45,946 nucleotides of DNA from positions 1 through 45,946 of the forward strand of contig JANWIR010000035.1 of the NCBI GenBank assembly GCA_025449805.1, in the 5' to 3' direction. Below are positions 1 to 9,295 of the stretch, one piece after another (within the stretch, counting starts at the first letter, position 1; every line of letters begins with the position of its first letter). The notes below the pieces were generated by a model that did not search any database, had not been told where the DNA came from, and saw only the letters and a list, made by a program, of their open reading frames with translations. This stretch comes from Acidimicrobiales bacterium. GTDB taxonomy: Bacteria; Actinomycetota; Acidimicrobiia; Acidimicrobiales; RAAP-2. The translations under genes and the position numbers were made by a program.

Positions 1-2146
1 CCTGGTCCCCGTTAACGAGTCCGACGTAGGTAGGCGTAATTGCCCCTGGCGTCGAACCGTAGATTGACGACCCCGACGAGGCCGTGATCGTGAGCGGTAC
101 CGGCGTCACGTTGACGCTGCCGTTGACGTACGAGATGTTCAAGTAGTTGGACGTCGAGGACGGTCCCGAGCATGTCGTGGTGTAGCTGCCCACGGGCGAA
201 CCGGCACTGTAGCCACTCACCGAACAGGTCACGCCCACAATCGACGTGTCCGCACCCAGCAAGCCCGAGTACGTCGCGCTCACCGTCGGCGCGCCGTCAC
301 CGTACGAAATTGCCGAGGGCGACGAGGCCGTGACGGTGACCGTGGCGGCCGAGGCGGCCACGGCAAGGCTGCCGTTCACGTACGTGATATTTGAATAGTC
401 AGCCGTTGCGGCGGGGCCGGTGCACGTCGTTGCGTAACTGCCGGCCGGGGATCCGGCGTTGTAGCCACTCACCGAACAGGTCACGCCCACAATCGACGTG
501 TCCGCACCCAGCAAGCCCGAGTACGTCGCGCTCACCGTCGGCGCACCATCACCGTACGAAATTGCCGAGGGTGATGAGGCCGTAACGGTGACTGGGGCGC
601 TCGAGGGGCTCACGCTAAATGATTGGACGGTTCCGCTGTTCGGGCCGTAGTTCGTTCCCTGGGCAACGTGAGCGACGAGTGTGCAGGTGCCGGTGCCGAC
701 GAAGGTGACGGTCAGTCCCGTGGCGGCGCACACGTCGGGCGTCGTTGACGTCACTGAACGAGCTCCGTCGCCATTGGTCGCCAGCACGGCGGTGAAACCA
801 CCCTGGAACGTGGCTGAAGTTGGGAGATTCGTGATGGCGGGGGCGTCCGCGACGCACACCGACCCGACGCGCATCTGTGCGTCAAATGCCTCCGCGGGAG
901 CGCCGCTCTTTACTTGAACGACGATCGTATTGGTCCCGGACTGCCAGTTGTGGTTGAGGACCGTCGATGCCTCGTTGCTCGTCTGGAAACCGACGTAGCT
1001 GTAGGGGTTCGAACTCGAAGTCTGGGGCAGACCCGTCGTCTGGGTGCTCTGCGCTACGCCGTTGACGAAGACTTCCGCAACTTCGTTGTCAGCGAGAAAA
1101 CTCATGTTCAGGCTGAACGTCGAAGGGTTGACCGTAGGTGCCAGATTGAACTGGTACTGGTAGTACCAGTCACCGGTTGGGCTATAGGGACTGGCGATTG
1201 TCTGCTGAGAAATCCATTGCGCGTTTCCGTAGGGACTCGGCGAGTAGGCATTCGGCGCAAGATTGCCCACGTTCGCTGGTGCGAACGTTGCCCCCGACGG
1301 TGGCAGCGAGACGGCGTTGCCTGGGTTGGTGCCATTCGGTGAATTCAACGGACCGGCGACCGTCCAGTTCGCGTCATGAGAGTTATTCGCGAGGACGCCG
1401 CCCGTCGACGCGTTATAGCCAGTGTTGAAGATGTTGCCGTTGGTGGCGCAATTAACCGTTGGAATGGGAGGTGCGGGTGGCACCACCGTTCCGTTCAGCG
1501 TGATCGCTGCGTACTGGAGATTGTTACCCACAGGGCAGTTGTCCATTTGAGTGATAACCACACGGTTAACTTCGCCCGCGACCATATAGGTCGAGAGATC
1601 GGCGGTGGCCCCCGTACCGCCCGTGAGGGCAATGTAACTACCAGGAACAATCAAGCCATTTACATTGCGAGAGTTGTAAATCGACACTCGCGCCCCGTCA
1701 TCGGCGCCACTGAGGGACACATTGAATTGATTGATGGTGGTCCCGGCGGGAATACTCACCAGGCTTTGGAAAAAGGTGAAGTCGGCCGATTGGCCACAGG
1801 ACCCAGACGGCAGGCGTGATCCGTTGGGTTGCACCATGTTGATGGTGTCGGCGTTCGGACACAGGTTGTTCCCCGTCCCACAGTTCGCCCAACCCGAATC
1901 GCTCACACCCGGCACGCCCGGCGATGGGATGTAATTGTAAAACGCCGGGTTGCCGAGCGAAGCAGACGGAAGATTCAAGACCGGGGAATAAGGCCGGATC
2001 TCTTGCCAACCAGTCCTACCGAGCGTGGTGGGGGACGAATCGGACGCCTGTGCGGCGGTGCCAAATGACATTGCCGTTCCGCTGAACGTTAACGCGAGAA
2101 CGAGAGTACTGGCGAACCAACCGCGCCTGAAGAACGAAGCTTTCAT
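1..2146 (-). CDS. Large secreted/surface protein with tandem MBG-type (YGX) repeats; partial, C-terminus beyond left edge
   Basis: Minus-strand reading from ATG at 2146 is open to base 1 (about 715 codons), missed by the ORF track because it has no stop in the window. Begins MKASFFRRGWFASTLVLALTFSGTAMSFGTAAQA (signal peptide). Repeats read VTVTASSPSAISYGDGAPTVSATYSGLLGADTSIVGVTCSVSGYNAGSPAGSYATTCTG...NITYVNGSLAV, typical of MBG domains. Confidence 0.9.
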   Translation of the reverse strand, partial: MKASFFRRGWFASTLVLALTFSGTAMSFGTAAQASDSSPTTLGRTGWQEIRPYSPVLNLPSASLGNPAFYNYIPSPGVPGVSDSGWANCGTGNNLCPNADTINMVQPNGSRLPSGSCGQSADFTFFQSLVSIPAGTTINQFNVSLSGADDGARVSIYNSRNVNGLIVPGSYIALTGGTGATADLSTYMVAGEVNRVVITQMDNCPVGNNLQYAAITLNGTVVPPAPPIPTVNCATNGNIFNTGYNASTGGVLANNSHDANWTVAGPLNSPNGTNPGNAVSLPPSGATFAPANVGNLAPNAYSPSPYGNAQWISQQTIASPYSPTGDWYYQYQFNLAPTVNPSTFSLNMSFLADNEVAEVFVNGVAQSTQTTGLPQTSSSNPYSYVGFQTSNEASTVLNHNWQSGTNTIVVQVKSGAPAEAFDAQMRVGSVCVADAPAITNLPTSATFQGGFTAVLATNGDGARSVTSTTPDVCAATGLTVTFVGTGTCTLVAHVAQGTNYGPNSGTVQSFSVSPSSAPVTVTASSPSAISYGDGAPTVSATYSGLLGADTSIVGVTCSVSGYNAGSPAGSYATTCTGPAATADYSNITYVNGSLAVAASAATVTVTASSPSAISYGDGAPTVSATYSGLLGADTSIVGVTCSVSGYSAGSPVGSYTTTCSGPSSTSNYLNISYVNGSVNVTPVPLTITASSGSSIYGSTPGAITPTYVGLVNGDQ
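208..544 (-). repeat. Tandem MBG repeat with 252-nt (84-codon) period; 85-nt identical cores at 208-292 and 460-544
   Basis: Direct comparison: tgtagccactcaccgaacaggtcacgcccacaatcgacgtgtccgcacccagcaagcccgagtacgtcgcgctcaccgtcggcgc is present at both positions. Confidence 0.95.
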
Positions 2147-2855
2147 TGAGTTGCACCGAAGCCTTTCTGGACCTTTTTCTAGTGACAGAAAGAACCGCTC
2201 CAAGACGGGCGTCGGTGATTTATGTCAGCGCTGGTTCTAACACAAATTGACTACCTCGCTATATTTTCCATCTAAAATTTCTTCACTTGGTCGCGCACTC
2301 AACCCACTTTGAAATCGCAGGTCAGGTTTGGTCCACGACACCGAACCCGGCCGTCGCTGCTCCACAATTCGATCGATACGTCCGAAGAACGGTTGGCACG
2401 CTCCTAGTCAATTTGCATCAGCTAGTGAGGTCGCGCGGTGAGCGGTGCTCGAAAATGTTCGGCGCTCTGGGCGGGGAGATAAGCCAGTACTGGCGATCAT
2501 TCGATGCCGTCGAAGCTGACGCCAACGACCCCGCCGCCAAAGATGCGCCCGTCTAGCGAGCGTGGAACCGAATAGCCGAAGGAGTACGACCGTCCGTCAG
2601 CGCCTCGACGCGTAACTGCGTCCCATTGGAAGGTGGGGCCACCGCGAGCACGGCCGCTGCCTTTACCGGCCCTCGCAGGAACTGGTCACCCGTAGCGCCG
2701 AACGCGTCCGTCTTGTCGTCGTGGTCAAGCATCATTGAGGCCACAACGAAGAGGGTACGTTCTTGAGCGCGATCACGTTCTATCCCAACCACGGTGATGC
2801 GAGTCGGGCCAAACCCCGAGAAGACGAGATTTCAGGGCTAAGCGTTGCACGTTGG

Positions 2856-2929
2856 TGCGGCTGGAGGGATTCGAACCCCCGACCCTCGGTTCCGTAGACC
2901 GATGCTCTAATCCGCTGAGCTACAGCCGC
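2856..2929 (-). tRNA. tRNA-Arg(ACG)
   Basis: Reverse complement GCGGCTGTAGCTCAGCGGATTAGAGCATCGGTCTACGGAACCGAGGGTCGGGGGTTCGAATCCCTCCAGCCGCA; 7-bp acceptor stem, anticodon loop CTACGGA, TTCGAAT T-loop. Confidence 0.95.
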
Positions 2930-2998
2930 GTTGATACTGAGGAACCAGTCTAGCCCAGCCTCCGCGAAGGTCGCCGAGGCTGCCCTACCATCGGGTTC

Positions 2999-4192
2999 GT
3001 GACCACTTCGCCCCTCGACAGCCTGCCCCAACTCCTCGACGAGGTGCACGATGACATGGTTGATCGACGCCACGATCTGCACGCGTACCCCGAACTCGCG
3101 TTCCAGGAGGTTCGCACCACCACGGTCATCGTCGAGCGCCTGCGCGAACTCGGATGGGAACTTTTCGCGACGCCCACGCCCACCGGGGCAATCGCCAAAC
3201 TCCGCGGGGCCCGTCCCGGCCACCGCGTCTTACTGCGCGCCGACATTGACGCGCTGCCCGTTCATGAGGAGCGCGAACTGCCCTACCGGTCTCGTCACGA
3301 GGGCGTGATGCACGCCTGCGGTCACGACGTGCACACCGCGGCCCTACTCGGCGTGGCCGATCTCCTGGCGCGTCGCCAGAGCGAACTCCCCGGCGAGTAC
3401 ACACTCGTCTTCCAACCGGCCGAAGAAGGCCTGGGCGGGGCGCGCGCCATGATCGAGGGCGGATTCTTCGACGCGCACCCCGTGGACTTCGGCCTCGGTG
3501 TGCACGTGACCTCACTCGCGCCGGTGGGCGTCGTCGCCACGCGACCGGGCGTGATGATGAGTGAGGCGTGTTCGTTTCGCGTGGTACTGCGCGGACGTGG
3601 TGGACACGGCGCGATGGCCAGCACCGCGGGCAACGTCGTGCTCGCCGTGAGCGCCCTCGCGCCACGCCTGAGCGAAGTCGTTGACGATTTGACCTTTGAG
3701 GGCGCGAACTGCGCGTGCTCGGCCGGCGTGCTCGCGGCCGGGACCGCGAACAACGTCGTGCCGCGCGAAGCCACGCTCCAGGGCACCATTCGCACGTTCA
3801 CGGCCGACCAGGTTGTCGAGACCCGGGCGCGCCTGACGCGCCTCCTGAACGAGGTCGCGGACCGCTTCGAGGTGCACTACGAGCTCAACGTCGACGCGAT
3901 AACGCCCGTCGTGCACAACGACGCGGCCGTCACCGAGGTCGCGCGCGCCAGCGCGCGCCGTGTCGTTGGTTCCGACGGCGTTCTGCAGTTACCACCCGCC
4001 GCGCCGAGCGATGACGTCGCCGAGTTCTGGCAGCGCGTACCGGGCTGTTACCTCTTCGTCGGCGGCGCCAGTAGCGACGGCACGAGTGGCATGCACCACA
4101 GTCCCGACTTCTTCGTCGACGACGGCGCGCTGCGCGTCGCCGCGGGCGTACTCGCCCACGGCGCTCTCACCCTCGCCGGAGCCGGCGCGTGA
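2999..4192 (+). CDS. M20-family metallopeptidase / amidohydrolase
   Basis: HDLHAYPELAFQE...LLRADIDALPVHEE...GVMHACGHDVHTAALLGVA...VFQPAEEGLGGARAMI...; M20 motifs; GTG start. Confidence 0.93.
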   Translation: MTTSPLDSLPQLLDEVHDDMVDRRHDLHAYPELAFQEVRTTTVIVERLRELGWELFATPTPTGAIAKLRGARPGHRVLLRADIDALPVHEERELPYRSRHEGVMHACGHDVHTAALLGVADLLARRQSELPGEYTLVFQPAEEGLGGARAMIEGGFFDAHPVDFGLGVHVTSLAPVGVVATRPGVMMSEACSFRVVLRGRGGHGAMASTAGNVVLAVSALAPRLSEVVDDLTFEGANCACSAGVLAAGTANNVVPREATLQGTIRTFTADQVVETRARLTRLLNEVADRFEVHYELNVDAITPVVHNDAAVTEVARASARRVVGSDGVLQLPPAAPSDDVAEFWQRVPGCYLFVGGASSDGTSGMHHSPDFFVDDGALRVAAGVLAHGALTLAGAGA

Positions 4193-5118
4193 ACGCACCG
4201 CGCGTCTCGTCGAGCATTCTCGAGGCGATCGGTAATACCCCGCTCTTACACCTCGAAGGTCTCTGGTTGAAACTCGAGTACCTCAACCCCTCAGGGTCGA
4301 TCAAGGCTCGTATGGCGCGCTACATCATCGAACGTGCCGAACGCGAAGGTCTCCTCAAACCCGGCGACACCATTGTCGAGGCGTCGAGCGGCAACACCGG
4401 TAACGCGATGAGCATGGTCGCGGCGGTGAAGGGCTATCGCATGATCGTGGTCACCCCCGAAGGGCTCAGCCCCGAACGCGCCGCGATCACGACCGCCTTC
4501 GGTGCCGAACTGCACCAGGTCGGCGACTTTCACGTGAACGAAGCTCTCGAGGTCGTCGCACAGTTCGCGTCACGCCCCGGACACTTCGCGCCGCGTCAGT
4601 TTGAGAACGAGTGGAACGTGGAAGAGAATCGCACCTGGCTTGGCGCGGAGATACTCGACCAGCTCGGCGACGCGCGCGTTCCCGACGCCTTCGTGATGGG
4701 CGTCGGTACGGGCGGCACCTTGATCGGCGTGGGCCAAGCCCTCCGCGCGGCGAATCCCGACGTACTGCTCGTCGCGCTCGAACCGGCCGAGTCGTGCACC
4801 ATCCAGTGCGGCGACGTCAACCTGCACCAGATCGAGGGCATCGCCGACGGCTTCGTGCCGGCGCTCTACGCGCACCACCGCGACCTCGTGGACCGCGTCG
4901 TGGCGGTGCACAGCGACGACGCGATTGCCGAGATGCGCCACCTGGCCCAAGGACACGGGCTGCTCGTGGGACCGAGTTCGGGTGCCAACGTCGTCGCGGC
5001 CCGACGACTCCGTGAGGAGCTCGGACCCGAGGCCGTCGTGGTCACCGTTCTCTGCGACGAAGGCGAAAAGTACTTAAGCGAGTACTTCGGGCCACCCAAC
5101 GTCGCGCCGCGCGCTTAA
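4189..5118 (+). CDS. PLP-dependent cysteine synthase-like enzyme
   Basis: AIGNTPLLHLEGLWLKLEYLNPSGSIKARMARYIIERAEREG...IVEASSGNTGNAMSMVAA...MGVGTGGTLIGVG...; start overlaps previous stop by 4 nt. Confidence 0.9.
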   Translation: MNAPRVSSSILEAIGNTPLLHLEGLWLKLEYLNPSGSIKARMARYIIERAEREGLLKPGDTIVEASSGNTGNAMSMVAAVKGYRMIVVTPEGLSPERAAITTAFGAELHQVGDFHVNEALEVVAQFASRPGHFAPRQFENEWNVEENRTWLGAEILDQLGDARVPDAFVMGVGTGGTLIGVGQALRAANPDVLLVALEPAESCTIQCGDVNLHQIEGIADGFVPALYAHHRDLVDRVVAVHSDDAIAEMRHLAQGHGLLVGPSSGANVVAARRLREELGPEAVVVTVLCDEGEKYLSEYFGPPNVAPRA

Positions 5119-5912
5119 GCGTCGCGCAACGCGCCCGTGACGCGGGCGTAGTCCTCACCAAAGAGTCGTGCCGCGCCGTGAATCGGCGCCTCATTTCCGT
5201 CAATCACGACGCGCGCGCGTAGCCCCTCGAACAGCAGCGGCGTGACGCGCCGAGCGTTGCCACCGGCCAAGTGCACGACCGTGGCGTCGAACTCTTCGGC
5301 GAATCGGGTCACCACCGCCAGCACGGCCTCGTTCCAGCGAGCGTCGCCGGTCGCGCGACCGCGCTCCCCCACGCACTGGTCGTACGACTGTCCGTCACGA
5401 AAAATCTCCGCGCCGACGTCGCGCACCTTTTGGAGTCGTCCCTCACGACACAGCGCCAGACCGAGTCCCGTGCCCAGCGTTAAGACGACCTCAACGGACT
5501 CGTCACCGCAACAGCCCAGGGCCGCCATCGTCGCGTCGTTCACGACGCGTACGTCGCGCGTCGTTGCCGCGCGCAACTGGTCCTGCAGAGCGAAGCCGCG
5601 CCACTGCGCCTCGATCACGGGGTCGACGTCGGTCGTCACGCCCCCGGGGCGCGAGAGATTGCCGGGGCGCACCACGAAGCCGTCGCGGAACTCACCGGGA
5701 AATCCCACGCCGACGCGTCGACAGCCGCTCTTAATGATCCGCTCCACGAGGAACTCCACCAGACGCTCCGGGGTGCACGGGTAGGGCGTGGGACGTCGGC
5801 GCACGCCTCGCAAAAGTTCGCCCTCTTCGTTGACGTGACAGAACTTGATGTTCGTCGCCCCGACGTCAATCGCGAAGATCTGCTCTTGGAGGGGCGAGGG
5901 CGTCAGGGCCAT
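5115..5912 (-). CDS. ROK-type sugar kinase / polyphosphate glucokinase-like
   Basis: MALTPSPLQEQIFAIDVGATNIKFCHVNEEGELL...VGVGFPGEFRDG...VVNDATMAALGCC...LTLGTGLGLALCREG. ORF track start 6011 is probably too far upstream; ATG at 5912 precedes the conserved N-terminus. Confidence 0.8.
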   Translation of the reverse strand: MALTPSPLQEQIFAIDVGATNIKFCHVNEEGELLRGVRRRPTPYPCTPERLVEFLVERIIKSGCRRVGVGFPGEFRDGFVVRPGNLSRPGGVTTDVDPVIEAQWRGFALQDQLRAATTRDVRVVNDATMAALGCCGDESVEVVLTLGTGLGLALCREGRLQKVRDVGAEIFRDGQSYDQCVGERGRATGDARWNEAVLAVVTRFAEEFDATVVHLAGGNARRVTPLLFEGLRARVVIDGNEAPIHGAARLFGEDYARVTGALRDA

Positions 5913-7071
5913 GGGCGAATCGTAGTTTTGCCGCGGTGGTGCCCCGATCGCGTAACGCGCGCACGCGCCACCACGGGCGCAACCGGATCCGGTAGGGCGC
6001 GCGCCGACCACTGATCACGAAGGCCGTACGCCCGGGCGTTCGGCGCAGCGACCGCGGCGGCTGACCTTCGGGGGCGCTCACCAACTCAGGCAGGTACGTC
6101 CCGACGGTGGGATCGGCCAAACCGGCAAGGACGAGTCGCGTCGCGTGGTTGTTGACGATGGACGACGCCCGCTCGCCCCAGCGCGCCCGCAGTTGGGCGA
6201 AGTCCTGCACCACGGTCACCAGCGTCACCTCCAGCCCGCGCACGGTGGCGGCGAGTTGGTCGAGCTCGTCTAATGAGGCGACCGTCGCCGCTTCGTCTAA
6301 GACGAACAAGACTTCACGCGCGCGTCGTTGATCGACCCGGCGTTGTTGCTCATCGAGCACGGCCCGCAACGCCCCGCGAAAGAGGGCTTCGTAGTGGCGC
6401 TGCTCGCCTTGAGGCGCGCAGAGATACAGCGTGTTGGCACCGTGCACGACGCCGCGAATGCTCGCCAGCGGCTGGGGGAAACGCCACGGGTAGAGCATTG
6501 TCTCGGCGGTCGTGAGCACGCTATCGAGCGTGCGCGGCTCGTACTCGAGAAAGCCCCGCAGAATTGCGCCCGCGTCGTCGTCACCGTCGGCCCACGCGTC
6601 AATTCGACGGCGCTCGACCACGCGCGCGACCGCAAAGATGTCCTCGCCGCGCGACGCCGCCACGACCATGAGGGCCGCGACGAGCTTGGTCGCCAACGCG
6701 TTCCAAAACTCCCCCTCGCTCCGATCACCCGACGACAGCGTGAGGTCGCGCGCGACGCGCGACGCGTGTCGCAACGAGCGCAGGCCCTCCATTGGGTTAA
6801 ACGTCAGACCCGCCTCCTCACCGGGTTCGAGCACCGTCACCGCGCCGAGCGCTTCGCGCCATGGTCGAGTACTCACCACGACGTCGCGCTTGACGCTGGT
6901 GACGACCAGCGCGTCGTGCCAATTGAGAATCGCCGGAACGACGAGCGACGAGGTCTTCCCCGACTGCGTCGGCCCTACGACCAAGAGCGAGCTGTCGCGC
7001 TCGAGATAGGTGGTGGGTCCGAGGGCGACCGGTCCAACGAAGCGAACCCCGAGCGGTGGGCGCACGTTCAC
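5866..7071 (-). CDS. Type IV coupling protein-like ATPase (TraG/VirD4 family)
   Basis: LLVVGPTQSGKTSSLVVPAILNWHDALVVTSVKRDVV (Walker A); EVLFVLDEAATVASLDELDQLAATVRGLEVTLVTVVQDFAQLRARWG (Walker B and TraG-like C-terminal region). Confidence 0.88.
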   Translation of the reverse strand: MNVRPPLGVRFVGPVALGPTTYLERDSSLLVVGPTQSGKTSSLVVPAILNWHDALVVTSVKRDVVVSTRPWREALGAVTVLEPGEEAGLTFNPMEGLRSLRHASRVARDLTLSSGDRSEGEFWNALATKLVAALMVVAASRGEDIFAVARVVERRRIDAWADGDDDAGAILRGFLEYEPRTLDSVLTTAETMLYPWRFPQPLASIRGVVHGANTLYLCAPQGEQRHYEALFRGALRAVLDEQQRRVDQRRAREVLFVLDEAATVASLDELDQLAATVRGLEVTLVTVVQDFAQLRARWGERASSIVNNHATRLVLAGLADPTVGTYLPELVSAPEGQPPRSLRRTPGRTAFVISGRRAPYRIRLRPWWRVRALRDRGTTAAKLRFAHGPDALAPPRADLRD

Positions 7072-8240
7072 GTGAGACGCATGACGTCGTCGGTATCGAT
7101 CAGTTCGCGGTCGCCCGCGTCGGGCGTCACGCGAACGATCGATCGGTGCGGGCCGTAGCGCACGAGGGCGCCACCGCGCGGCAACGTCCGCAGGTAGCGC
7201 GTCTCGAGAGCAGTGAGTTCGAGGACGTCAGCGATCTCACGCGCCTCGTCGGGCGGTTGGCGAAACAGCCACGCCGTTTCGGTCTCGCGCAGTAGTCCGC
7301 GGGCTCGTTCAAGTTGAGCCGTACCCGCGTTCGCTACCGACGCGACGTCACTGAATCGGTGCAGGACGAGTACGTGCGCCACGCCCCGGGCGCGCGCGAG
7401 CTTCCACGAGCCGCGCAGCCACTCAAGGGCCGACGCGTCACCGAGCAACGACCACGCCTCGTCGAGGACCAGGTAGCCCAGGCGCTCACCGTCGCCGAGC
7501 ACCCGGCGCGCCGCGGCCACTACGGCCAAGATCGAAAGGGGTAACGCGCTACTCGCCCACTGCGCCGAGAGATCGACCACCACGAAATCGCCCTCCAAGG
7601 TCAGTGGCTCACCCTCCCCGTCGAAGAGGCCCCGGAGGTCACCCTCCACCAGCCGGTGCAGTCCGAGCGCCACCCGTCGCGCCGGTGACGGCGTAGGGTC
7701 CGCCACATGCGCCGCGAGCGTCCCCAGCGCGTGACGCAGCACGCGTCGGGGTCGGGCCATCGTGACCGCACGCCACACCTCGTCAATCACGAAGTGCTCC
7801 TCGACGCCGAGGGATTCACCGAGCGCACTCGCCAGTAGCGACCGGAGCAGACCCGAACCCTCCTGGTCGACGTCGCCGAAGGGATCGCACCACCCGTCAC
7901 GACCCAGTACGACCGGCGCGCACCCGTGGTGACTGGCCAGGGGGCCGTACTCGCCCTTGGGGTCGAGCACCACCACGCGCCGGCCGCGGGCCAGCGCGCG
8001 CCGCAGTTGCATCTTCACGACGGTGCTCTTGCCCGCGCCAATCGCGCCCGCCACCACCACGTTGGGGTTGGTCAGCAGTCCCGCCCGGTAGGCGTCAAAG
8101 ACGTCGAACACGAAGTGCCCGCCGAACTGGGCCTCGCCGAGTGGTGCGCCCGCCAACCCCGTGCCGGCGTCGTGCGCGGGCAGGCCCATTTCCAAGAGGT
8201 CCTCGGAGGTTGCCCAGTGGGTCCAGGCGCGCGCTACCAC
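7068..8240 (-). CDS. VirB4/TraC-like secretion ATPase
   Basis: FDAYRAGLLTNPNVVVAGAIGAGKSTVVKMQLRRALARGRRVVVLDPKGEYGPLA; LGYLVLDEAWSLLGDASALEWLRGSWKLARARGVAHVLVLHRFSDV. ORF runs to 8618 but GTG at 8240 overlaps the upstream gene's stop (8234-8236); N-terminal extension of the ORF looks non-coding. Confidence 0.85.
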   Translation of the reverse strand: MVARAWTHWATSEDLLEMGLPAHDAGTGLAGAPLGEAQFGGHFVFDVFDAYRAGLLTNPNVVVAGAIGAGKSTVVKMQLRRALARGRRVVVLDPKGEYGPLASHHGCAPVVLGRDGWCDPFGDVDQEGSGLLRSLLASALGESLGVEEHFVIDEVWRAVTMARPRRVLRHALGTLAAHVADPTPSPARRVALGLHRLVEGDLRGLFDGEGEPLTLEGDFVVVDLSAQWASSALPLSILAVVAAARRVLGDGERLGYLVLDEAWSLLGDASALEWLRGSWKLARARGVAHVLVLHRFSDVASVANAGTAQLERARGLLRETETAWLFRQPPDEAREIADVLELTALETRYLRTLPRGGALVRYGPHRSIVRVTPDAGDRELIDTDDVMRLT

Positions 8241-9295
8241 GACGGACCGCCCGGCAGTTGCGCACTCCACCACGCGAATTGCCGGCCCCACCCTCGCTCG
8301 AGTCGCAGTCCCGCGTCGTTCGCGCTGTCGACCAGTGCGCGCTCGCGTTCGCGCAACGCGCCCAGTGAGTCGGCGTGACACGTCACGTAGAGCGCCACAC
8401 GGATCAGGGCTCGACCCTGCGCGACGAGCGCTTCGCGACGCGTCACACGCTGGTGGCGTCGCGCCGTGCGCGCACTGCGACGAAAGCCCGCGGCCGTCGC
8501 GGCCGCGACGTCGCTGTCGAATTGGTGCGCGGCGCGCGCGCTCAGCCGACGCGCGCGCGTGGCGCTCAACACCTCGACGTGCAGCGACCACGTCACTGCG
8601 GGCGCGCGACGTTGCCACGCTTCGAGCAGTGGCTGATCGACCCGCGCGGCGCCAAAGTCAAAAACGCGAAACGTTCGCGTCACGCCACTTGCGCCGCGAA
8701 GATACGTCCAGCGTTCGAGGCGCGTGCCCGTCGCGAGCACCGCCGGTGGCGTCGCCACGTCGCGCCACCCCACGGGCGCGCTGACGCCCGGGGTCAACGC
8801 CAGCAGCGTGCGCGGCCGGGCATCCTCGTGCACCACGTGCAGCGAAAAGTGTGTCGTGGTGTCGCGTTGGGCCAAGGCGTCGGCGAGTTCACGAAGCGCC
8901 TCGCCAACGCGCTCACGCTCCGCGTTGAGGTCGAGCCGCCCTCGGTGGTCGAGTTCGTAGCAGTGGATCGCCGTCGTCCCGCCGGCCACGATTACGGCCT
9001 CCCCGTCAACGTCGAGCACTCGGGCGTGGTGGAATCGTTCACGCGCGCCAAATTGGAGAGCGACCCCGGCGAGTTCGCCCACGGTGTCGGCCACCCCCCA
9101 AGGGAGGGCCGTCACCGCAACGAACACGGCGCTCGAAACCCACCACCCCGTTCGCAACGCACCGGTCAGGCCCGCCACCACCAGGAGCGCACTGACGAAG
9201 ATCGCCAGTGCCTGGTGGGGGCGAACCCCCATCCACCGCAGGCGCGCGTCGCTCTCGCCGAGACGCGTCGGTTCACTCGTCAAAGTGCCACCCAA
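8234..9295 (-). CDS. SCO6880-like / conjugation-associated membrane protein (two N-terminal TMs, soluble C-terminal part)
   Basis: MGVRPHQALAIFVSALLVVAGLTGALRTGWWVSSAVFVAVTALPWGVADTVGELAGVALQFGARERFHHARV...; directly upstream of the VirB4-like gene as in actinobacterial conjugative loci. Confidence 0.65.
   Translation of the reverse strand: MGGTLTSEPTRLGESDARLRWMGVRPHQALAIFVSALLVVAGLTGALRTGWWVSSAVFVAVTALPWGVADTVGELAGVALQFGARERFHHARVLDVDGEAVIVAGGTTAIHCYELDHRGRLDLNAERERVGEALRELADALAQRDTTTHFSLHVVHEDARPRTLLALTPGVSAPVGWRDVATPPAVLATGTRLERWTYLRGASGVTRTFRVFDFGAARVDQPLLEAWQRRAPAVTWSLHVEVLSATRARRLSARAAHQFDSDVAAATAAGFRRSARTARRHQRVTRREALVAQGRALIRVALYVTCHADSLGALRERERALVDSANDAGLRLERGWGRQFAWWSAQLPGGPSW

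Noticed and set aside
2287-2792. Two small ORFs (2287-2556 +, 2553-2792 -) in the gap between the MBG protein and tRNA-Arg
   Set aside because: No recognisable family and no convincing start signals; possibly non-coding or decayed, insufficient support.
2780-3223. ORF on minus strand (147 aa) over tRNA-Arg
   Set aside because: Contains the translated tRNA signature AVAQRIRASVYGTEGRGFESLQPHQ and is antisense to the M20 gene start; the tRNA explains it.
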